Shown here piece after piece: positions 27,059 to 35,388 of a stretch of DNA of 39,288 bases; position 1 is the first letter of the stretch, and the number at the start of each line of letters is the position of its first letter. The notes beneath the pieces are model-generated. The model saw only the letters and a list, made by a program, of their open reading frames with translations, was not told the origin of the DNA and made no database searches. This DNA is from Bacteroidales bacterium. Lineage in GTDB: Bacteria; Bacteroidota; Bacteroidia; Bacteroidales; JAFGXI01. The stretch covers positions 1-39,288 of the forward strand of contig DAOVTE010000003.1 in NCBI GenBank assembly GCA_030627705.1. The letters are read 5' to 3'. The translations under genes were made by a program, and so were the position numbers.

Positions 27059-28372
27059 TTAATTATTAATAAATAAATTGTCTGCCCACTTTAATCTATC
27101 GGTTGGTGGATATTGCCATGGAGCACCGTTGTTTTCTATATTTGTAGACATAGAATTTAGTAACGAAGGAGCTGCTGCTTCCTCCATAAACACATACCTT
27201 CGCATATCCATTATTATGCTTGGGTGATCTATATTTACAGGACATTCCATTGCACAAGCATTACAAGTTGTACAAGCCCAAATTTCTTCGGCAGTAATAT
27301 AATCACCAAGGTAAGATTTGTTATCGTTATAGTTTTTACCTTCTTTAATTAAACCTTTAGATTTTTCGTTCATTCTTGCTCTAAAGTCGATTAACAGTTT
27401 TCGTGGAGATAATTGTTTTCCTGTGATATTTGCTGGACAAACAGAAGTACATCTTCCGCATTGTGTACATGTTAATGAATCTAAATAATTTTTCCAAGTT
27501 CCGTCTTCAATGTCTTTCATTCCGAAACGCTCAATTTCCTTTTCTTCATCTTCTGAAGAATTTGCATAAGCTGCATTTGGATCTAGCATTATTTTTACTT
27601 CTTTAGTTACAGACTCCATATTTGTCATTTGGGTTAGGGGAGTAAGCCTACTAAAATACACACTCGGTAACGACATAAAAACATGAAAATGTTTTGAGTA
27701 TGGCAAGTAATTAGCAAAAAAGAAGATTAATAATATATGCAACCACCAATTAATTTGCTCAATAATATGTAATGTTTCTGTTGATAAACCAGCAAGTATT
27801 TCTGCAATAAAATTACTCACAGGATAAATTCCTACATAATGTTCTTGATGTAAAGCTAAATATCCTGAATTCATACCTAATAATGTAATCATTAAAAGAA
27901 GTATTAGGAAAAGCGCAAAACTTGCATCTTTGTGTGCTTTGTGAGTCATTTCTTTTCCTTGGAATCTTTTGATATTCATAAAAGTTCTTCTGAAAATAAA
28001 TATTAGCACACCTACTAATATTATTAGCCCGAAAATATCACCAGTTGCCATTACTATAGAATATATTGGTTCGAAAATGGAAAAATATCTATCTGTTCCG
28101 AAAATTCCATCTACAATTATCTCTAACGAACCAAAAGCAATTGCAAGAAATCCCCAAAAAACTAATGCGTGTAAGAATCCAATTACAGGAAATCTTAATA
28201 TTTTATTTTGTGCAAAACCAACTTTAAATAATCTTATAAATCTTTTTGCATGGTCTTTTACAGGATATGCATGCTTCAAAAGCTTAAAATTTTTGTATAT
28301 CTTGAAAAACGAAAAAGAAAGAGCACCCACGGATAATAACGTAACTAAAATGAATATAATTTGTTTTAACAT
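27059..28372 (-). CDS. Membrane (Fe-S)-binding protein, HdrC-like with NarI/HdrE-type transmembrane region
   Basis: Several N-terminal TM helices, then CTQCGRCTSVCP and CTTCNACAMECP. Confidence 0.9.
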   Translation of the reverse strand: MLKQIIFILVTLLSVGALSFSFFKIYKNFKLLKHAYPVKDHAKRFIRLFKVGFAQNKILRFPVIGFLHALVFWGFLAIAFGSLEIIVDGIFGTDRYFSIFEPIYSIVMATGDIFGLIILVGVLIFIFRRTFMNIKRFQGKEMTHKAHKDASFALFLILLLMITLLGMNSGYLALHQEHYVGIYPVSNFIAEILAGLSTETLHIIEQINWWLHILLIFFFANYLPYSKHFHVFMSLPSVYFSRLTPLTQMTNMESVTKEVKIMLDPNAAYANSSEDEEKEIERFGMKDIEDGTWKNYLDSLTCTQCGRCTSVCPANITGKQLSPRKLLIDFRARMNEKSKGLIKEGKNYNDNKSYLGDYITAEEIWACTTCNACAMECPVNIDHPSIIMDMRRYVFMEEAAAPSLLNSMSTNIENNGAPWQYPPTDRLKWADNLFINN

Positions 28373-28398
28373 AATATAGATGTAGTGTTTTATTTACA

Positions 28399-28406
28399 CA
28401 AATATA
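28399..28406 (-). promoter_or_regulatory. Candidate -7 element TATATTTG for the Fe-S operon
   Basis: TAnnTTTG match 27 bp upstream of the 28372 start; no good -33. Confidence 0.4.
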
Positions 28407-28473
28407 GCGATATGTTATTATTGTTTATATGCTTTATAGCAACAAAAAAATATTCTATAAAATAGATAAAAAA

Positions 28474-28499
28474 AAGCTGCAAGATTAATCTTGCAGCTT
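28474..28499 (-). terminator. Intrinsic terminator downstream of the repeat lipoprotein
   Basis: AAGCTGCAAGAT-TA-ATCTTGCAGCTT perfect hairpin with a minus-strand T-tract. Confidence 0.85.
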
Positions 28500-28524
28500 A
28501 TAATATTAGTTAATAAATGAATAA

Positions 28525-29688
28525 TTATTTTTCAACAACTTCAAGTGTAAGATCCCAAGTTTCATTAGTAAAGTTATCGGTATATACTTCAAAATATACT
28601 TTGTATACTTCTCCCGCTTTTAGATCAATAAAATTTGTTTTAATAATTGTGTTAATTTTATCTACTCTAACACTTTCTAGTTCTTCTGCGCTACCTACTC
28701 TAACATCAAAGTTATTATATTTTCCATTTCCTACTAGATCGTAATCTTCGTTTGTTAAAGTATATTCGATAGTACTTTCTTTAGTAGTAATAATTAGAGC
28801 TAAATCTGGAGCAACAGCCCATGCGGTACCGTTATGCAAATATTCTTCGGTTACTTTATATGTATTTGAAATATCTGTCCATACAAAACCATCAAATTGA
28901 TACTCATCACCACGAGTTTCAGTATTACCAACTCCGTAGTACTTGTAAAGAACCAAAATAATATCATCTGCTTTTGCATAAGGAAAATTTAATGATAAGA
29001 ATGTAGATAAATAGTCTGCAGGAGAAACAGACGAACTAAAATTACCATATTGACCAGGACCAGGATTTCCCATATTATCATAATCTGAAGATGTTAATTC
29101 ATATGAGTTTGGAAGAGCTGAGAAACTACCGTCTTCTACATAATAGAAGCTATATACAGTATCTGTAACACCACCACCCATATAGTATCTGTAAAATATT
29201 TTATAAACATCATTGTCTGAAACAGAAGTATATTTTGTATCTAAAAAAGAAGGAATAAAGTCGTCAGGATTAACAGATGAACTAAAATTTCCATACTCAC
29301 CTGGTTCACCACCGCCTGTTCCCATAGATGCATAATCTGCCGAGTCTAAAGTGTATTCTGTTGCATTTGAAATTGAGTACAAATACTCATTACTTCCTGG
29401 GTAAAAATTGTATGTAACTTTTACTCTAGATGCTTTTCCTAAAGCTTTGTATTTATCGGCTAAAAAGCCTGGTACATAAGCAGAAGCTGAATCTGTATTA
29501 GAAAAATTAGGATAAGCTAGCCCCATAGATGTATAATCAGATTCTGTTAACTCATACTCTAGTTCAGAAACAGCATAAGATAAGCTACTGCTGTCAATCC
29601 CATCATAGATTTCTTCCATAGGCTTCTCGCAAGAATAAAGTAATGCGAGAGTTGCTATTATTACTGTTATTATATATTTAATTTTCAT
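28525..29688 (-). CDS. Surface lipoprotein with four internal repeats beginning Y-x-L-T/D-x-x-D-Y
   Basis: Lipobox LALLYSC. Repeat starts: YELTESDYTSMG, YTLDSADYASMG, YELTSSDYDNMG, YTLTNEDYDLVG; repeats 2 and 3 share EYGNFSSSV/QYGNFSSSV. Confidence 0.85.
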   Translation of the reverse strand: MKIKYIITVIIATLALLYSCEKPMEEIYDGIDSSSLSYAVSELEYELTESDYTSMGLAYPNFSNTDSASAYVPGFLADKYKALGKASRVKVTYNFYPGSNEYLYSISNATEYTLDSADYASMGTGGGEPGEYGNFSSSVNPDDFIPSFLDTKYTSVSDNDVYKIFYRYYMGGGVTDTVYSFYYVEDGSFSALPNSYELTSSDYDNMGNPGPGQYGNFSSSVSPADYLSTFLSLNFPYAKADDIILVLYKYYGVGNTETRGDEYQFDGFVWTDISNTYKVTEEYLHNGTAWAVAPDLALIITTKESTIEYTLTNEDYDLVGNGKYNNFDVRVGSAEELESVRVDKINTIIKTNFIDLKAGEVYKVYFEVYTDNFTNETWDLTLEVVEK

Positions 29689-29730
29689 TTTATTTCTTTT
29701 TAAATGATTAATAATAAATTTTATAAAATA

Positions 29731-32244
29731 TTAAATTCTAATTTTTAGACCAAAAGACATTGTTCTTCCAACTCCATAATAAACAGATGATGTTTCCCAA
29801 TTGTGTGCACTACCATCTCTTGCATCAGAAACATATTCAACATCTAATAAGTTATTTACTTTAGCATAAGCAGTAGACTTTAAGTTACTAATATTAAAAT
29901 CATATTTTAAGAAGATATCTACTAATTGATAAGATGGCATTTCCCAAGAATTTATTCCTTCTTCGCTTATATCTGTTCTTCTTAGAGCATCGAAATCAGC
30001 AAATAAATTTGTAAAGTAATTGTAATCTGCACCAATTTTAAGATCTTTAAATAAGTAATAATTTATACCTACTGCAGCTGTTGTTTGTGCAGCGTTTCCA
30101 ACTTTAACATCTTTTAGGTAAAGATCTATTTCGTCTTGTTCTACTTGGTCTTCGTCATATACCTTTACTCCTTCTATATTGTTCATCCATTTCCAATCTC
30201 CAACAGAAACCATACCTATAAAATTAAGTCTTTTTGTTGCATTGTATATGAAATCAAGTTCAACTCCTGTATGAAGTGCATCAACGCCAAGAATGTTAGC
30301 TGTATAATAACTACCATCGGCTTGTCTGTATGATTTAATAAATGTTTTATCGTTCCATTGAGTATAATATCCGTTTATGTTAGCTCTTAATTTATTAAAT
30401 CTAATACCATAACCTAGCTCAAAAGATACAATTTTTTCGTTTACTGCATCTGGATTTGGATCATTTTTGTAGTTCAAGAATGCTGAACGGAAATCAGGTT
30501 GGCGTTCGAAATAACCTGCGTTTACAAAAACGTTATGAATATCTGTAAGATTATAATTTGCTCCACCTTTTCCACTATATCCAAGATAGCTTAATTTTTC
30601 GCTTGTATTTTCTTCTGGAATATAATTAAAGTAGTCTACACGAGTCATAGTCATATTTGAAACTGCTCCAGCAAAGAAAGTAGACAATTTATTTTTAGTA
30701 TACTCAACTTGACCAAATAAGCCAGCCCAACCAATTATACCATCATTATGATACCCTATTTTATCGCCAACTTTAGCTAGTTTGTTAGGTTCGTTAACGT
30801 CATAATCATCAATATAATATTCGCCACCTAATAAATCAGTTATTTCTCTGTAATGTTCGCCTTTATAATATTTAAAATCTAAACCGCCAGTGAATTTAAG
30901 ATCTTCTGAGAATTCATGATTTAATGTAGAAATAAAACCAGCCCAATCGTGGTTATTAACTGAAGCTCTTAATATTGACTCAGAACCGTTTACCCCGGCA
31001 GCAATATTTTCGTCAACAATTCTATCAAAATCTATTTGATTATCGGTTAGGTAAGTCTCAAATTTACTAGTGTTTCCGTATCCACCAGTTCCACCACCAG
31101 TTCCTGTTGAAGCATATAATGCAGTAGAAACAGATGTTTTATCAGATATAGTTATAAAATGATTTAATATTGCTTGTGGTTTGTGATAGAAATTTTCTCT
31201 TAAATATTCAACTTGACCATTTTTATATCCCCAATCTGGGTTATATTTAATACCAAACTCTTTAAACTTATCAATTGAAAGTTGCGAACTTCTTTGTCCG
31301 TGTTTTTGTGGTGCTCCAAATATAGAAAGAGAAATGCTTTGGTCTGTGCTAATTCTTTTTGAGATACTTGCATAATACGACCAAGCGTCGAATTCAGTTC
31401 CATCTACATATCCATTTCCTTTTGTGTTTGCTAAAGAGAATGCAAAAGCCCAATCATTTTCTGTTAATCCTGATGCTAGTGAAACTCCCCATTTAGTGTA
31501 TCCATCGTTTCCAACAGAATAAATTAGGCTACCACCTTTTTTTGCGTCTGTTGTTTTTGTTAATATATTAATTGTTCCTCCTACAGAAGGTACAGCAACT
31601 TTAGATGCTCCTAAACCACGTTGAACTTGCATAGAGCGAGTTACATCAGATAAACCAGACCAGTTAGACCAGTAAACTTTACCATTTTCCATATCGTTTA
31701 CAGGTATTCCGTTTATCATTACAGCCACGTTTCTAGAATCGAAACCTCTTAAGTTAATACGAGAATCACCAAATCCGCCACCTTGTCTTGTTACATAAAC
31801 AGAAGGTGTTGATTTTAATATCTCTGGAAGTTCTTGAGTTCCTAGTTTTTCTTGAATAATTTCCGGTTTAATTGTTGCCATTGCTACAGGAGTATGCCTA
31901 TCTATTGCAATAGATGCAAGTACTTTTACTTCGCTTATACCTATGTCTTGACTTATAACTTTAATGCTACCAAGATTGCCAGAATTTGCTGAGAATTCTT
32001 TTTTTAATTCTTCATAACCAATAAATGAAACAGTAATGAATCCAGTACTCTTTTTGGTAGTTAATGAAAACTTACCATTAAAATCTGTTACTGTACCATT
32101 ATTAGTACCTTGCTCGATAATATTTGCACCTGGAATGACTTCTCCACTATTATCAACAATCTTACCTGTAATTGTTGTTTGTGCAAATAAAGCAGTACTT
32201 GCCATTAGCAGGACTGCTACTAAAATGTTTTTTAGTTTTCTCAT
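29731..32244 (-). CDS. TonB-dependent receptor with carboxypeptidase-regulatory-like N-terminal domain
   Basis: TITGKIVDNSGEVIPGANIIEQGTNNGTVTDFNGKFSL...VSFIGYEE; plug STPSVYVTRQGGGFGDSRINLRGFDSRNVAVMINGIPVND; barrel-type C-terminus. Confidence 0.95.
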   Translation of the reverse strand: MRKLKNILVAVLLMASTALFAQTTITGKIVDNSGEVIPGANIIEQGTNNGTVTDFNGKFSLTTKKSTGFITVSFIGYEELKKEFSANSGNLGSIKVISQDIGISEVKVLASIAIDRHTPVAMATIKPEIIQEKLGTQELPEILKSTPSVYVTRQGGGFGDSRINLRGFDSRNVAVMINGIPVNDMENGKVYWSNWSGLSDVTRSMQVQRGLGASKVAVPSVGGTINILTKTTDAKKGGSLIYSVGNDGYTKWGVSLASGLTENDWAFAFSLANTKGNGYVDGTEFDAWSYYASISKRISTDQSISLSIFGAPQKHGQRSSQLSIDKFKEFGIKYNPDWGYKNGQVEYLRENFYHKPQAILNHFITISDKTSVSTALYASTGTGGGTGGYGNTSKFETYLTDNQIDFDRIVDENIAAGVNGSESILRASVNNHDWAGFISTLNHEFSEDLKFTGGLDFKYYKGEHYREITDLLGGEYYIDDYDVNEPNKLAKVGDKIGYHNDGIIGWAGLFGQVEYTKNKLSTFFAGAVSNMTMTRVDYFNYIPEENTSEKLSYLGYSGKGGANYNLTDIHNVFVNAGYFERQPDFRSAFLNYKNDPNPDAVNEKIVSFELGYGIRFNKLRANINGYYTQWNDKTFIKSYRQADGSYYTANILGVDALHTGVELDFIYNATKRLNFIGMVSVGDWKWMNNIEGVKVYDEDQVEQDEIDLYLKDVKVGNAAQTTAAVGINYYLFKDLKIGADYNYFTNLFADFDALRRTDISEEGINSWEMPSYQLVDIFLKYDFNISNLKSTAYAKVNNLLDVEYVSDARDGSAHNWETSSVYYGVGRTMSFGLKIRI

Positions 32245-32287
32245 TTTCTTAATTTATTTAAGTTAATAATTAAATGTTTTACAGCTT

Positions 32288-32295
32288 CAAATATA
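32288..32295 (-). promoter_or_regulatory. Candidate -7 element TATATTTG for the TonB receptor/lipoprotein pair
   Basis: TAnnTTTG match 44 bp upstream of the ATG; no clear -33. Confidence 0.4.
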
Positions 32296-32622
32296 TATTA
32301 TTTATTATTTAAGGTTTACATTTTTTTATTATTACTTATTAACAATACTTAACATATATTAATTACTATATACATATATGTTGATTTTTTTATTTTTATA
32401 GAATAACTTTTCTTAGAATATTACATGTTGATAATTTTACTAGTAGTAAAAACATTATTGCGTTATTTAAACATTGTTACTTTTAAATTAATGTAGAATG
32501 TTAAATGTTTTTTTTTAGAAATTAGAATAACATTTATGCAAACACACACAGTTATTTTTGATAAGTATTTTTAGTATGTAATGTTTAATAAGTAATTAAT
32601 AATAAAAATAATTGAGACAAAA

Positions 32623-35127
32623 TTACTTTACTTTAATTGTAATTTCGTCAGCTTTTTTAGAATATCCAATATAAATAGTATTGCCTTCTTTTACTTCTAG
32701 TTTTATAATTGCTTCAGCCATTGGATCTTCTAAATATTTTTGCAATGCTCTTTTTAAAGGTCTTGCACCAAATTTAGGATCGAAGCCTTTATCAACAAGA
32801 AATCCTTTTGCTGCAGCAGAAATTTTAATATTAAAACCAAGGTCGTATACTCTTGAGTAAAGCCCTTTAAGCTCAATATTAATAATTTTACTTATATCAT
32901 CTTTCGTAAGATTGTTAAACATTACAACATCGTCTATTCTATTAAGAAACTCAGGAGCAAATGTTTTTCGTAGAGCATTTTCTATAATGCTCTTAGACTG
33001 TTTGGTTGCACTAGAAGATTTTGCAGAGGTATTAAAGCCAACACCTTTTCCATAGTCCATTAATTGCCTAGACCCAACATTTGATGTCATTATTACTATG
33101 GTATTTTTAAAATCAACTTTTCGTCCAAGGCTATCTGTTAAAATACCTTCGTCTAGAACCTGTAACAAGATATGAAAAACATCAGGGTGAGCCTTCTCAA
33201 TTTCATCTAATAACACAACAGAGTATGGTTTGCGTCTAACTTTTTCGCTTAATTGTCCGCCTTCTTCGTAACCTACATAACCTGGAGGTGCACCCACTAA
33301 CCTAGATACAGCAAATTTTTCCATGTATTCGCTCATATCTATTCTTATAAGAGCTTCTTTATTGTCGTAAACATGTTCTGCTAGAACCTTTGCAAGCTGG
33401 GTTTTACCAACTCCTGTTGCTCCTAGGAATACAAATGTACCGATTGGCTTGTTAGGGTCTTTTAATCCTGCTCTATTACGATGTATTGCTTGCACAATCT
33501 TTTTTACAGCTTCGTCTTGACCAATTACTAAATTATTAATATTATCGTAAAGTTTTAATAACCTTTTGCCTTCTGCTTGAGCAACTCTTTGAACAGGAAT
33601 ACCTGTCATCATAGAAATTACTTCAGCTACATTTTCTTCTGTTACTGCAATTTTATTTTCAACGAGGTTATTTTCCCAATTATCTTTAGCTTCTTGTAAT
33701 TTTTTTTCTAAACTTCGTTCTGTGTTTCTAAAAACAGCAGCATCTTCGAAATTTTGTGTTTTAACAGATTCTAATTTTTGTTTACTAGTTTCTTCTATTT
33801 CTTTTTCGAGTTTCTCAATTATTTTAGGAACTTTTATATTTGAGATATGTACTCTTGCACCAGACTCGTCTAGAGCATCAATAGCTTTATCAGGAAGATG
33901 TCTGTCACTTATATATCTTGTAGTTAATGAAACACAAGACTCTATAGCTTCTTTGGTATAGTTAACATTATGATGGTCTTCGTATCTTTCTTTAATATTA
34001 TTTAATATTTCTATAGTTTCTTCTACGGAAGTAGGGTCTACCATTATTTTTTGAAATCTACGTTCTAGTGCTCCGTCTTTTTCAATGTTTTGTCTGTATT
34101 CGTCTAATGTAGTTGCGCCAATACATTGAATTTCGCCTCTTGCCAATGCAGGTTTTAGCATATTAGCAGCATCTAGAGAGCCAGAAGCTCCTCCTGCTCC
34201 TACAATAGTGTGTATTTCGTCAATAAATAATATTATTTCTGGATTTTTAGAAAGTTCATTAAGTATGGCTTTTATTCTTTCTTCGAATTGTCCTCTATAT
34301 TTTGTTCCTGCAACAACAGAAGCTAAATCTAAAGTAACAACACGTTTGTTAAATAAAACTCTTGAAACTCGTTTTTGAATAATTCTGATTGCTAATCCTT
34401 CTACAATTGCAGATTTTCCTACACCTGGTTCGCCAATTAATATTGGGTTATTTTTTTTTCGTCTACTTAATATTTGAGATATTCTTTCTATTTCGCTTTC
34501 GCGACCAACTATTGGGTCTAATTTGTTTTCGGCAGCAGATTTTGTTAAATCTATACCAAAATTATCTAATACAGGAGTTTTTGAGTTTGAATCTCTAGGT
34601 TTTTCTTTATGTTCTTTTATAAACTCATCTTCATCTTCGTTAGAATCATCATATTTATCTTGATTTGATAAGTTGGTTTCGCTTTCGTACTTAATAAATC
34701 CATTTAATAATGAATTGTAATCGACATCATTTTCATCAAATAAATTAGATACAATATTTTCGTTTTCTTTAATAATAGCTAGAATTAAATGTTTAGGCTC
34801 TATTAAAGAGTTACCATCTCGTTTAGATTCTAAATATGCTAGTTTAAAAATACGCTCTACACTTTTAGATAAAGGAATATTATCAAAATTATCGTTTTCT
34901 AAACTCGATAATGATGATATTTTTTCTTCAATTTTTTTCTTTATTTTATATATGTCAATATCTAGATCTTTAATAACATATAGTTCGTCAATATTATTTT
35001 TTTCACTAAAGCGGATTATTCCAAGAAAAATATGCTCTGGTCCAATATAATTAGTTCCTAGCCTTATTGCTTCTTCCTTACTTATACTAATAATATTGTG
35101 TACTTTTTTAGAATATCTCGCATTCAT
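32623..35127 (-). CDS. clpC: ATP-dependent Clp protease ATP-binding subunit, ClpC type
   Basis: Clp N domain, two AAA+ Walker A motifs (GEPGVGKSAIVEG, GATGVGKTQLAK), UVR-like middle region, and the ClpB-D2-small-type C-terminus. Confidence 0.93.
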   Translation of the reverse strand: MNARYSKKVHNIISISKEEAIRLGTNYIGPEHIFLGIIRFSEKNNIDELYVIKDLDIDIYKIKKKIEEKISSLSSLENDNFDNIPLSKSVERIFKLAYLESKRDGNSLIEPKHLILAIIKENENIVSNLFDENDVDYNSLLNGFIKYESETNLSNQDKYDDSNEDEDEFIKEHKEKPRDSNSKTPVLDNFGIDLTKSAAENKLDPIVGRESEIERISQILSRRKKNNPILIGEPGVGKSAIVEGLAIRIIQKRVSRVLFNKRVVTLDLASVVAGTKYRGQFEERIKAILNELSKNPEIILFIDEIHTIVGAGGASGSLDAANMLKPALARGEIQCIGATTLDEYRQNIEKDGALERRFQKIMVDPTSVEETIEILNNIKERYEDHHNVNYTKEAIESCVSLTTRYISDRHLPDKAIDALDESGARVHISNIKVPKIIEKLEKEIEETSKQKLESVKTQNFEDAAVFRNTERSLEKKLQEAKDNWENNLVENKIAVTEENVAEVISMMTGIPVQRVAQAEGKRLLKLYDNINNLVIGQDEAVKKIVQAIHRNRAGLKDPNKPIGTFVFLGATGVGKTQLAKVLAEHVYDNKEALIRIDMSEYMEKFAVSRLVGAPPGYVGYEEGGQLSEKVRRKPYSVVLLDEIEKAHPDVFHILLQVLDEGILTDSLGRKVDFKNTIVIMTSNVGSRQLMDYGKGVGFNTSAKSSSATKQSKSIIENALRKTFAPEFLNRIDDVVMFNNLTKDDISKIINIELKGLYSRVYDLGFNIKISAAAKGFLVDKGFDPKFGARPLKRALQKYLEDPMAEAIIKLEVKEGNTIYIGYSKKADEITIKVK

Positions 35128-35267
35128 ATAATTGATATTTTTTTTGTAAAATTATAAAAAAAACTAATAGTATTTATAATAATGAATAATTCTTACGTTA
35201 ATTATTGAGTGTAATTTGAGAAATAATATTTTTTTTGTGTTGAGTCAAAAAAAATAACTAATACAAT

Positions 35268-35323
35268 AACAAGCATAACAATTAGTAAAGCTGTTATTAT
35301 ACTGACTTGTGTTATGGCTTGTT
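35268..35323. repeat. Imperfect inverted repeat in the clpC/sensor intergenic region
   Basis: AACAAGC-ATAACA (35268-35280) against TGTTATGGCTTGTT (35310-35323), complementary with a single-base bulge. Confidence 0.5.
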
Positions 35324-35388
35324 TAAACAGGTATTTTTATTCAATAATTGATTAATAATAACTGATAAAAAGATATTACTGTTATCAT

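Noticed and set aside
27969-28379. Plus-strand 136-aa ORF antisense to the Fe-S membrane protein
   Set aside because: Shadow of transmembrane coding sequence.
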